Source: Sulfuritalea sp. (lineage in GTDB: Bacteria; Pseudomonadota; Gammaproteobacteria; Burkholderiales; Rhodocyclaceae). From it: a stretch of 64,000 bases of DNA. The notes under the pieces were generated by a model. It was not told where the DNA came from and ran no database searches. It worked only from the letters and a program-made list of their open reading frames with translations. Below, piece by piece: positions 11,552 through 19,535 of this stretch (position 1 is its first letter; every line of letters starts with the position of its first letter). The translations under genes were made by a program, and so were the position numbers. The DNA lies in the NCBI GenBank assembly GCA_030247575.1, contig JAOTRV010000010.1:1-64000 (forward strand), read 5' to 3'.

Positions 11552-14500
11552 GACCCTGCCTCCCGCGGCGCAAGCGCCCGATGCACTTCGGCGAGAAAGG
11601 CCGAGGGCGAGAAGCCGCCTTTCTCGATGACGGTCTGAACCTGCCCGTCCAGCGACCGACGCTCGGCTGCGTCGAGCGTCTTTGCCGTCACGATGATGAT
11701 GGGCAGCAATGCCGTGCGCGCATCGGCACGCAGCGCCGCTACCACGTCGAAGCCAGACAGGTCGGGCATCATCAGATCGAGCAGGATCAGATCCGGTGGT
11801 GCGGCGAAGGCGCTGGCCAGCGCCTCGCGACCGCCATAGGCCCGCGCGACCGAATGGCCCGCCGCTTCCAGCGGCGCCGCAATGCGTTCCACCGCGCTTG
11901 GTTCGTCATCCACCACCAGCACGCGCGCTGCACTTTTCTGCGGCAGCACAAAGCCCGATCGCGCCAGCGCGGTGACCAGTTCTTCCTTTGTAAATGGCTT
12001 TTGCAGCACGGCGCAGGCGCCCAGCGCAAATCCCTTGTCCTGCTGGGCGACGATGGAAACCACGACTACCGGGATATGCGCCCACTCGATGCTCTGCTTC
12101 AGCCAGTCGAGTAATTGCCAGCCGTCTTCGTCGGGCAGCAGGATGTCGAGCGTAATCAGGTCCGGTGTCTGTTCGACGAGCCGTTGCCGTGCCTCGTCGG
12201 CGCTGGCCGCCTGGATGACCGCAAAGCCCTCCTGAGTCAGGGCCAGCCGCAACAGCTCGCCGGCCCGGGGATCGTCTTCCACTACCAGCACCCGACGGCT
12301 GCCATTGGGTGTCGGCAGGACGTTTTTGCTATTCCGGTCTGGACAATCGACTTGCGGCCGACAGGGCAGCCAGACGCGGAAGGTCGAGCCCTTGCCCGGC
12401 GCGCTCTCGATGCCTACGGCGCCGCCGTGCAATTCGGCCAGGCGCTTGACCAGGGCGAGGCCGAGTCCGGTGCCTTCATGGCGGCGCGACAGCGAGGAGT
12501 CGATCTGGGTAAAGGCGGCAAACAGTCGCGCCTGATCTTCCCGGGCAATGCCGATGCCGTTGTCGGTCACCGCGATTTCGACAAATTCCGTGATCCCGGA
12601 TGGCGGCGTGGTGACGGGCACGTCCCGCGCCGGCAAGCGTCGCGCGGTGACGGTGACTCGCCCGCCATCGGGCGTGAATTTCACTGCGTTGGACAGCAGG
12701 TTGTAGGCGATCTGTTTCAGTTTGCGCGGGTCGGCGCAAAGCGCGCCGGCATCGGCCGCTTGCAGTTCTAGCGTCAGGCGGTGTGTCACGGCCCTTTCAC
12801 GGACAATGGACAGTGACGAGTGCAGGAGGTTTTCCACCTCCAGCCATTCCAGTTCAAGTGCCATCTTGCCGGACTCGACCTTGGACAAATCGAGAATGTC
12901 ATTGATCAGTTCGAGCAGATGCGTGCCGCTGTTGAGAATGTCGCCGAGATACTCGCGCTGCTGTTCGCTCACTTCCCCGGCGATGCCATCGCGCAACACT
13001 TCCGAAAAACCGATGATGGCGTTGAGCGGGGTGCGCAGTTCGTGGCTCATGCTGGCGAGGAACTCGCTCTTCAGGCGGCTGGCCTCGCGCGCCACCTCTT
13101 CCCGCGCTTGCAGGCGCAGGGTGGTGAGCCCAAAGGCAAGATCGCTGGCGGCCTCGCCGAGCAAGGCTATTTCGTCGGCCGAAAAGGCGTCCTGCTCGCG
13201 CGAAAAAATGCCGATGGCACCCCACACTTCGTCGCCCACCATCAGCGGCAGGGCCGCGGCGGAAGCGATGCCTTCGCCTGCCGCCGCGGCGCGGCGATCG
13301 GCCAGCGCCGTTTCGCCGGCGATGTCGGGCACCACCACGCTGCGCTGCTCGCGGATCGCGGTGCCGACCGGACCGCGACCGGATGGCGCTTCGTCCCAGG
13401 TGACCGTCTCCAGTTCCTTCGCCAGTGCCGCGCCGATGCCGTAGCTGGCCAGGACGCCGACGCTCCTCGCTGCGTCGTCGTGGCGACGTCCGATCCAGGC
13501 CGCGGCAAAGCCTCCCTCTTCGACGATCAGCCGGCAAACGGCATCGAGCAGCGTGGCATCGTCGCTTCGCGTCAGCAGCGTGCGATTCGATGCGCTGATG
13601 ATGCGCAGCGCGCGGTTGGTGCGGGCCAGGCGGTCTTCGCGCTCGGCCACGGCGTCCGCCATGGCATCGAAGGCGCCCGCCAGCTTGCCGATTTCATCGG
13701 GATAATCCAGTCCGCTGCGCGCGGCGAGATCGCCCGCGGCGAGCCGGTTGGCCGTTTCCGCCAGGCGCCGTGTGCGGCGTAGCACCAGCACCTCGGCTGT
13801 CAGCCAGGCGAGGGCGAAACTCGCCAGCAGGATGGCAGCCATGAAGGCCAGGCTGCGGCCGAACTCGCTGCGGGTTTCGTTGACGGCGATGTCGCTTCGC
13901 CGACCGAAGAGCACGGTGAGCTCGCCGTTGCTGCCGGGCACACGGGCGAAGGCGCCGCGTCGGACGACCGCGTCGACCCCGGCGGCATCGAACAGGCCCT
14001 CCGCGCTGGCAGCGGCAGCGGCGAGGATATGCGCCGCCTGCGGATAGGTCTTGCCCACCCATTCGGCGTGATCGGGGTGGCGGGCGAGGATGCGTCCGTC
14101 GCGGTCGAGTACCAGCAGGGCGGAATCCTCGGGCAGTGTCAGACCGGCGACGAACCGGGACAGCCAGCCCAGATCGAGGGCGGCGAAGGCGACTCCGGCG
14201 GGCTCGTCGCCGGCACCGAAGACTGGCAAGCCGAATGTGAGGCTGTGCAGGCCGGTAATGCGGCCGACCAGATAGTCGCCGATGACAAACCGGCGCGTTT
14301 CGAGTGCATCGCGGAACCACCGGCGATCGGTCACGCGCAGCGGCTTTTCACGATCGAAGGGCGTCGCGCTGCAGACGAGCGTGCCGTCTGCCTTGACTAC
14401 GCCGAGGTTGCCGTAGACCGGCAAATTGCGTTTCATGTCCGCCAGCAGTTCGCTGCAGCGCACCAGCGACGGGTCGGCCCTCACCGTGGGGAAGCCGGCG

Positions 14501-14775
14501 ATGATGGCGAGCAGGCTCTTCGTGTCCGCGATCTTTTCGCCGAACTCCAGGGCGCGCGAATGCGCGATGCGCTGCGCCGCGGCGTCCAGCTCGGCCTGGC
14601 GGTCGAGCAATTGCTGGTAGTGGACCCGGAAGGTCAGCGCGAAGGCCGGTACCAGCGCCACCGCGACGAGCAGCAGAAGCCGCGCGCGCAACGAGACAAA
14701 CAACGACCGAGCGGCATCGGCTGGCGCCGTGTCGCCAGCGCCGACTTTTGCCGTGGCGGGTTCAGTCGTTTCCAT
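11536..14775 (-). CDS. hybrid sensor histidine kinase with two receiver domains
   Basis: 1079 residues from the ATG at 14775, preceded by a purine-rich GAGGCGGA; a TTG at 14829 overlapping the upstream stop is the alternative. In order: membrane segment near 31-50, a Cache-like periplasmic sensor to about 300, a second membrane segment near 312-336, HAMP, a GAF-like domain near 430-560, HisKA with the S-H-E-L-R-T-P-L box near residue 577, HATPase to about 800, then two receivers. The N-terminal cytoplasmic tail carries a dispersed motif copy read as K-V-G-A-G-D-T-A. It sits between a receiver-HD-GYP gene and a lone receiver, so it is probably the hub of a phosphorelay that controls c-di-GMP breakdown. 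Confidence 0.92.
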   Translation of the reverse strand: METTEPATAKVGAGDTAPADAARSLFVSLRARLLLLVAVALVPAFALTFRVHYQQLLDRQAELDAAAQRIAHSRALEFGEKIADTKSLLAIIAGFPTVRADPSLVRCSELLADMKRNLPVYGNLGVVKADGTLVCSATPFDREKPLRVTDRRWFRDALETRRFVIGDYLVGRITGLHSLTFGLPVFGAGDEPAGVAFAALDLGWLSRFVAGLTLPEDSALLVLDRDGRILARHPDHAEWVGKTYPQAAHILAAAAASAEGLFDAAGVDAVVRRGAFARVPGSNGELTVLFGRRSDIAVNETRSEFGRSLAFMAAILLASFALAWLTAEVLVLRRTRRLAETANRLAAGDLAARSGLDYPDEIGKLAGAFDAMADAVAEREDRLARTNRALRIISASNRTLLTRSDDATLLDAVCRLIVEEGGFAAAWIGRRHDDAARSVGVLASYGIGAALAKELETVTWDEAPSGRGPVGTAIREQRSVVVPDIAGETALADRRAAAAGEGIASAAALPLMVGDEVWGAIGIFSREQDAFSADEIALLGEAASDLAFGLTTLRLQAREEVAREASRLKSEFLASMSHELRTPLNAIIGFSEVLRDGIAGEVSEQQREYLGDILNSGTHLLELINDILDLSKVESGKMALELEWLEVENLLHSSLSIVRERAVTHRLTLELQAADAGALCADPRKLKQIAYNLLSNAVKFTPDGGRVTVTARRLPARDVPVTTPPSGITEFVEIAVTDNGIGIAREDQARLFAAFTQIDSSLSRRHEGTGLGLALVKRLAELHGGAVGIESAPGKGSTFRVWLPCRPQVDCPDRNSKNVLPTPNGSRRVLVVEDDPRAGELLRLALTQEGFAVIQAASADEARQRLVEQTPDLITLDILLPDEDGWQLLDWLKQSIEWAHIPVVVVSIVAQQDKGFALGACAVLQKPFTKEELVTALARSGFVLPQKSAARVLVVDDEPSAVERIAAPLEAAGHSVARAYGGREALASAFAAPPDLILLDLMMPDLSGFDVVAALRADARTALLPIIIVTAKTLDAAERRSLDGQVQTVIEKGGFSPSAFLAEVHRALAPREAGSWHRS
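14726..14748 (-). repeat. dispersed 23-base motif, copy D
   Basis: Minus-strand copy in the N-terminal tail of the hybrid kinase, in frame, read as K-V-G-A-G-D-T-A and matching the consensus throughout. Confidence 0.85.
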
Positions 14776-14784
14776 TCCGCCTCG

Positions 14785-14815
14785 GGCTCCCTTCAAGAAG
14801 GTGGGCAGGGGAGAG
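14785..14815 (-). repeat. CCCTTCAAG-type repeat, short copy
   Basis: On the minus strand it has CCTCTCCCC, then CTTGAAGGGAG, upstream of the preferred kinase start. It resembles the element inside mfd at 9718-9757. It also supplies purine-rich sequence near the ATG at 14775. Confidence 0.4.
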
Positions 14816-14825
14816 GCGCGCTGCC

Positions 14826-15881
14826 TCAATCGGCGTGGGCATCGTAAATCCCGCGCCAGCGCTCTGCACAGTGGCCGAATGCGTCCAGCACCTGCGGATC
14901 GAAGTGCGCCGGCAGGGTGCGGCCGTCGCCGACGGTGATGATCTCGACTACCCTTTCGTGATCGAGGGCAGGTTTGTAGGGCCGCTTCGAGCGCAGGGCG
15001 TCGTACTGGTCGGCGATGTTCATCAGTCGCGCGGCGAAGGGAATCGCTTCGCCCGCAATGCCTTTGGGATAGCCGGAGCCGTCCCAGCGCTCGTGGTGGT
15101 TCTGGGCGATCTCGGCGCCCATCCTGGTGTAGGGCGAGCCGCCCTTTTCGAGAATCTTCGCGCCGGTGGCGGCGTGGCTTTTCATGATCGCCCAGTCCTC
15201 TGGCGTCAGGGCGCCGGGCTTCAGCATCACGGCGTCGGGAATCGCGATCTTGCCGATGTCGTGCATCGGGCTGGCATAGAAGATTTCATCGCGGAATTCG
15301 GCGTCCAGACCCAGTTCCTCGGCCATGTCGAGGCAATAGAAGCTGATGCGCTGCACGTGCGCGCCGGTATCCTCGTCGCGGTATTCCGCCGCCCGCACCA
15401 TGGTGAGGATGGTGTCCTTGTAGGCTTCGCGCAGTTCGCGCGTGCGTTCGGCCACACTCTGTTCGAGGACGCGGTTGTAGTCGGCGAGAAAGTTCTGATA
15501 CTCCTTGAGGCGCAGCATGTTGCGCACCCGGACCAGCAGCTCGGCCCGGTCGACCGGCTTGGTAAGGAATTCCTCGGCGCCCATGCCCAGCGCGCGCAGG
15601 CGCGATTCCCGATCTGCCAGACCGGTGATCATGATCACCGGAATGTTCTCCGTCCGCGGATCGGCCTTGAGCCGTCCGGCCACATCGAATCCGTCCATTT
15701 CCGGCATCATGATGTCGAGCAAAATGATGTCGGGCAGGTGCGCTTTGATCTGTTCCAGGCATTCCCCGCCGGAGTGGGCGGTCATGATCTGGTAACCGCT
15801 GGATTTCAGTTGGACTTCGAGCAGGCGCGTGTTGGTCTGGTCGTCGTCGACGATCAGGATGGCGGAGCCTGGTTTTTCCAT
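14826..15881 (-). CDS. response regulator with HD-GYP phosphodiesterase domain
   Basis: 351 residues. An N-terminal receiver (phosphoacceptor strand I-I-L-L-D-I-M-M-P-E) is joined by a coiled linker near 130-155 to an HD-GYP domain. The catalytic motifs are intact: H-D-I-G-K near residue 209 and H-H-E-R-W-D-G-S-G-Y-P near residue 262. HD-GYP domains hydrolyse cyclic di-GMP, so phosphorylation probably lowers the second messenger. It lies between two kinase genes with 9-base and near-zero spacing, in one operon. Confidence 0.95.
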   Translation of the reverse strand: MEKPGSAILIVDDDQTNTRLLEVQLKSSGYQIMTAHSGGECLEQIKAHLPDIILLDIMMPEMDGFDVAGRLKADPRTENIPVIMITGLADRESRLRALGMGAEEFLTKPVDRAELLVRVRNMLRLKEYQNFLADYNRVLEQSVAERTRELREAYKDTILTMVRAAEYRDEDTGAHVQRISFYCLDMAEELGLDAEFRDEIFYASPMHDIGKIAIPDAVMLKPGALTPEDWAIMKSHAATGAKILEKGGSPYTRMGAEIAQNHHERWDGSGYPKGIAGEAIPFAARLMNIADQYDALRSKRPYKPALDHERVVEIITVGDGRTLPAHFDPQVLDAFGHCAERWRGIYDAHAD

Positions 15882-15890
15882 GAGCTGCCT

Positions 15891-17009
15891 TTATCCGAGA
15901 GTGAACCAGAATGTCGCGCCGGCGTCCTTTGCAGATTCCGCCCAAATCCGGCCGCCATGCCGTGTCACGATGCGGTGCACGGTGGCCAGGCCGATGCCGT
16001 TGCCGGGCGCTTCCTCGTGGCTGTGGAAGCGATTGAAGGGTTTGAAAAGCTGATCGGCGAATTGCGCCGCATCGAAGCCGCTGCCGTTGTCGCGCACGTA
16101 AAACGCCGTGCCCTCATCCTTCGCCGCCTGACCCAGTTCTATCCGCGCGCGCTCCCGCCGGGCGGTGTATTTCCAGGCGTTGCCGAGCAGGTTGGTGAGC
16201 AGAATGCGCAAGAGGCCCGGATCGCCCTGAGCGGAAAGGTCCGGCGCGATGTCCCAGTCGATGTTTCGCGGCGAACTCTGCTGCATCTCTTGTGCGATTT
16301 CCTGCGCCAGCGCGCCCAAATTGACGGCTTCGTGGCGCATCGCGCTGCGCGTGACGCCGGCAAGAATCAGCAGGCTGTCGATGAGCCGGTTCATGCGCGC
16401 GGTGGCGGCGGCAATCCGATCCAGACAGTCGCGCTGTTCCTCGTCGAGCGCCGCGGCGGATTCTTCCCGCAGGATTTCGGCGAAGCCGCCGATGGCGCGT
16501 AGCGGCGCGCGAAGATCGTGGGCGGCGGCGTAGCTGAAGGCCTCCAGCTCGTCGTAGGCGGCGCGCAGCTGGTGGTTCTGTTGCTCCAGCAGGCGGGCCA
16601 ATTCCTCGGCCTCCTTGCGTCGCCGGTGGATTTCGAGGAAGGCTTTGGCCTTGGCGCGCAGCACGTCGGGTACCACCGGCGCCAGCAGATAATCGACTGC
16701 ACCCTCGCCATAGCCCTTGTAGCGATCGCTGTCGCTGGTATACACGGCCGAAACGAAGACGATCGGGGTCACAGTGCAGCCGGGTTGCCGGCGGATGCGT
16801 CGCGCCGTCTCGAATCCGTCCAGGCCCGGCATATGCACGTCCATCATGATCATGGCGTAGTCGCGCGCTTCGCACACCGCCAGCGCCGCGTCGCCGGACG
16901 CCGCTTCCGTTACCGCGCAGCCGGCTTCGCGCAGGATCAGCGAATACAGCCGGCGGTTCTCCGCCAGATCATCTACCACCAGAATGTTGTTGCAGGATTC
17001 CAGGTTCAT
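15891..17009 (-). CDS. receiver-histidine kinase fusion
   Basis: 372 residues from the ATG at 17009, chosen because the receiver domain begins just after it; the frame is open to 17129 but the extra residues look non-coding. Receiver domain at about 1-125 (M-I-M-M-D-V-H-M-P-G), coiled segment, HisKA with A-A-H-D-L-R-A-P-L near residue 160, and HATPase with N, G1 and G2 boxes to the end. No membrane segment is visible, so it is cytoplasmic and its own receiver probably gates it. It is first in the four-gene signalling operon. Confidence 0.92.
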   Translation of the reverse strand: MNLESCNNILVVDDLAENRRLYSLILREAGCAVTEAASGDAALAVCEARDYAMIMMDVHMPGLDGFETARRIRRQPGCTVTPIVFVSAVYTSDSDRYKGYGEGAVDYLLAPVVPDVLRAKAKAFLEIHRRRKEAEELARLLEQQNHQLRAAYDELEAFSYAAAHDLRAPLRAIGGFAEILREESAAALDEEQRDCLDRIAAATARMNRLIDSLLILAGVTRSAMRHEAVNLGALAQEIAQEMQQSSPRNIDWDIAPDLSAQGDPGLLRILLTNLLGNAWKYTARRERARIELGQAAKDEGTAFYVRDNGSGFDAAQFADQLFKPFNRFHSHEEAPGNGIGLATVHRIVTRHGGRIWAESAKDAGATFWFTLG

Positions 17010-17338
17010 GGGAAGTGTCGTCGACTCCACTCGATCGCATAGCCCTCGGGTATGCATCGGAATTATGCTCCGCATGAGCGCAAAATCAAGGCAAGGCGTC
17101 GCGGCCCGGTGGGGGCAGGATGTGGTCATCGCCGGGAAGTTTTGGCGACACAGTGCAATGCTTCGCCGGGCGAATCATGCAAGCGCCGACCTGCAATGCT
17201 TGTGGCGGATTGCAGAGGGGCAGACCTTCGGCGGCGAGGTATTCTCCGAGAGCAGGTTCCGGCGGGACGGCGACCGATCGCCCGCCACATCGGGCGATTT
17301 TTACCCCCTTTTTACATCTCGGCGCGTAGCATGAATTC
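17010..17338. other. divergent promoter region
   Basis: These 329 bases separate the minus-strand signalling operon from the plus-strand kdpD-like operon, so they must hold promoters for both. I see no convincing -35/-10 pair, operator palindrome or coding frame. A run of T lies at about 17299-17312 near the kdpD-like start. Confidence 0.5.
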
Positions 17339-18844
17339 ATGAGCGAACCGGGATCAACACGCACTGTGGGCGATTACCTCCGAGCCGCGCTGGCCTGCGT
17401 GGCAACCACCTTGCTGACTTTGCCATTGGCGGGGGCGGTCGATGCCGCCAACATCGTCATGATCTTCCTTCTGGTCGTTGCACTAGTGGCCATGTGGCTT
17501 GGCAGCGGGCCGGCGATCCTCGCAGCCTTCGGCGGAGTCGCCTTGTTCGATTTCTTTTTCGTCGAGCCGCGGTTTTCAATGGCGGTAGCCGACGCCCAAT
17601 ACCTGATCACGTTTGCCGTGATGCTGGTGGTGGCGCTGGTGATCGGCCAGCTGGCCGCCCGCCTGCGCGAGAAGGCCCTGCTGGCGGCACGGCGCGAGGA
17701 TGAAATGCGCGCGCTGTACGACATGGCGAAACTGCTTTCCGGTGCCATCGCGGTAGAGCAGGTGGCGGACATCGTGCGGGACTTTCTCGCCTCGCGGCTG
17801 GAAATCGAGGCAGTTCTCTATCTGCCGCGCGGTGATGACGCTCTGGCGGCGATGCCGGCCCGGCAGGGTGGGGACCGGCACCAGGCCCATGTGAGTGCGG
17901 TCTATGAGCAGGGACAGCCCATGCACCTCGCGGCGGAAGAAAGCGGTTATGCCCCGGCACTGGCGTTGCCGCTGGTTTCGTCGGTGCGGACGCGGGGCGT
18001 GCTGCTGGTTTATTCCGACCATGCCGAGCGCTTCTCTGCCACCGAGCGGCGACCGCTGCTCGACGCCGTGGCATCACTGGCGGCGATCGCCGTCGAACGC
18101 CTGCACTATGGCGAAGTGGTTCAGCAAGTCACCGTGAACATGGAATCGGAACGACTCCGTACCGCGCTGCTTTCCGCCGTGTCGCACGACCTGCGTACCC
18201 CGCTGACAGTGCTGGTGGGGCTGGCCGATGCACTGACGCTGACCAAGCCGTCGCTGCCTGCGCCGGCGCTGGAATCCACGCTGGCGATCCGCGACCAGGC
18301 GTTGCGCCTGTCCGGGCTGGTGCATAACCTGCTGGACATGGCCCGCCTGCATACCGGCAAGATCGTGCTGAACCGCGAATGGCAGCCGCTGGAAGAAGTG
18401 GTCGGCAGCAGCCTCAAGGCAATGGCCGGCGTGCTGGCCGGGCGCGAGGTGCGCGTTGAACTGGCGCCGGACCTGCCGCCGCTGGAATTCGACGCCGTGC
18501 TGCTGGAGCGGGTGTTCTGCAACTTGCTGGAAAACGCGGCGAAATACGCGCCACGGGGAACGATTTTCATCACTGCGCACGTTGCGGGCGAGGCGGTCGA
18601 GATCGCCGTGGCCGATGACGGACCGGGCTTGCCGCCGCAAGGCGAGGACAGCGTGTTCGACCTGTTCGAGCGCGGACGCCATTCGGGCACCGGCGGCGGC
18701 CTCGGCCTGGCGATCTGCCGCGCCATCGTCGAGGTGCATGGCGGCGTCATCCGGGCGGAGCGGAGGGTGGAGGGCGGAACCCGCATGGTATTCACACTGC
18801 CGCTCGGCACCCCGCCGGTGCTGGAGGAGGAAGCCGGTGAATGA
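17339..18844 (+). CDS. KdpD-like sensor histidine kinase lacking the N-terminal domains
   Basis: 501 residues, against about 890 for full KdpD. It begins directly with the four-helix DUF4118 membrane domain (residues about 12-105), then a GAF-like domain, HisKA with S-H-D-L-R-T-P-L near residue 282, and HATPase (E-N-A-A-K-Y, D-D-G-P-G-L-P, G-G-G-L-G-L-A). The KdpD and Usp-like cytoplasmic modules that bind ATP and c-di-AMP in other species are missing. It overlaps kdpE by 8 bases, and a potassium transporter follows, so a potassium or osmotic role is likely. No kdpFABC pump is in the window. Confidence 0.9.
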   Translation: MSEPGSTRTVGDYLRAALACVATTLLTLPLAGAVDAANIVMIFLLVVALVAMWLGSGPAILAAFGGVALFDFFFVEPRFSMAVADAQYLITFAVMLVVALVIGQLAARLREKALLAARREDEMRALYDMAKLLSGAIAVEQVADIVRDFLASRLEIEAVLYLPRGDDALAAMPARQGGDRHQAHVSAVYEQGQPMHLAAEESGYAPALALPLVSSVRTRGVLLVYSDHAERFSATERRPLLDAVASLAAIAVERLHYGEVVQQVTVNMESERLRTALLSAVSHDLRTPLTVLVGLADALTLTKPSLPAPALESTLAIRDQALRLSGLVHNLLDMARLHTGKIVLNREWQPLEEVVGSSLKAMAGVLAGREVRVELAPDLPPLEFDAVLLERVFCNLLENAAKYAPRGTIFITAHVAGEAVEIAVADDGPGLPPQGEDSVFDLFERGRHSGTGGGLGLAICRAIVEVHGGVIRAERRVEGGTRMVFTLPLGTPPVLEEEAGE

Positions 18845-19535
18845 CGATCGCCCGCTGATTCTGGTGGTCGAGGACGAGCCGCAGATCAGGCGTTTCGTCC
18901 GCGCCGCGCTGGAGGACGAGGGCCGCGTGGTTGATGCCGGCTCGGCGGCGGAGGCGCTGGAGGCGTTCACCGGGCCGGGGCCGGCGCTGGCGATCATCGA
19001 CCTCGGCCTGCCGGACCGCGATGGCGTCGACTTGATTCGCGAGTTGCGCACCTGGACCATGCTGCCGCTGCTGGTGTTGTCCGCCCGCTCGGCCGAGGCG
19101 GAGAAAGTCGCTGCGCTCGATGCCGGCGCCGACGATTACCTTACCAAACCCTTCGGCGTCGAGGAAATGCGGGCACGGGTGCGCGCCTTGTTGCGAAGGC
19201 AGAAAGTCGGCGCTGGCGAGACGGTGATCGAGTTCGGGAGTATCCGCGTGGACCGTGCTCACCGCACGGTCACCCGTGATGGCGCTGCGATCCACCTCAC
19301 GCCCATCGAGTACCGCCTGCTCGGCGTGCTATTGACCAATGCCGGACGCGTCCTGACGCATCACCAGTTGCTGAAGGACGTGTGGGGGCCGGGCCATGCC
19401 GAGCGCGGCCACTATCTGCGCATCTACGTCGGCCATCTGCGGCAGAAGCTCGAAGCCGATCCGGCACGGCCGCGATACCTGCTGACCGAAACCGGCGTCG
19501 GCTACCGCTTTCAACTTCAGGATTCTTCGACATGA
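18837..19535 (+). CDS. kdpE: KdpE-like response regulator
   Basis: 232 residues from the GTG at 18837, which overlaps the kinase stop by 8 bases. Receiver domain with acidic pocket V-E-D-E and phosphoacceptor I-I-D-L-G-L-P, then an OmpR/PhoB winged helix. The conserved L-T-P-I-E-Y-R-L-L and the H-Y-L-R-I-Y-V-G-H-L-R recognition part match KdpE. The linker between domains carries a dispersed motif copy (K-V-G-A-G-E-T-V). The stop is overlapped by kup in ATGA, so regulator and transporter are translationally coupled, and Kup is the most obvious target. Confidence 0.92.
   Translation: MNDDRPLILVVEDEPQIRRFVRAALEDEGRVVDAGSAAEALEAFTGPGPALAIIDLGLPDRDGVDLIRELRTWTMLPLLVLSARSAEAEKVAALDAGADDYLTKPFGVEEMRARVRALLRRQKVGAGETVIEFGSIRVDRAHRTVTRDGAAIHLTPIEYRLLGVLLTNAGRVLTHHQLLKDVWGPGHAERGHYLRIYVGHLRQKLEADPARPRYLLTETGVGYRFQLQDSST
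19203..19225 (+). repeat. dispersed 23-base motif, copy E
   Basis: Plus-strand copy in the interdomain linker of KdpE, in frame, read as K-V-G-A-G-E-T-V and matching the consensus throughout. Confidence 0.85.

Noticed and set aside
14748-16502. Plus-strand open frame of about 584 codons opposite the signalling operon
   Set aside because: It crosses two well-supported receiver and kinase genes and has no domain of its own.
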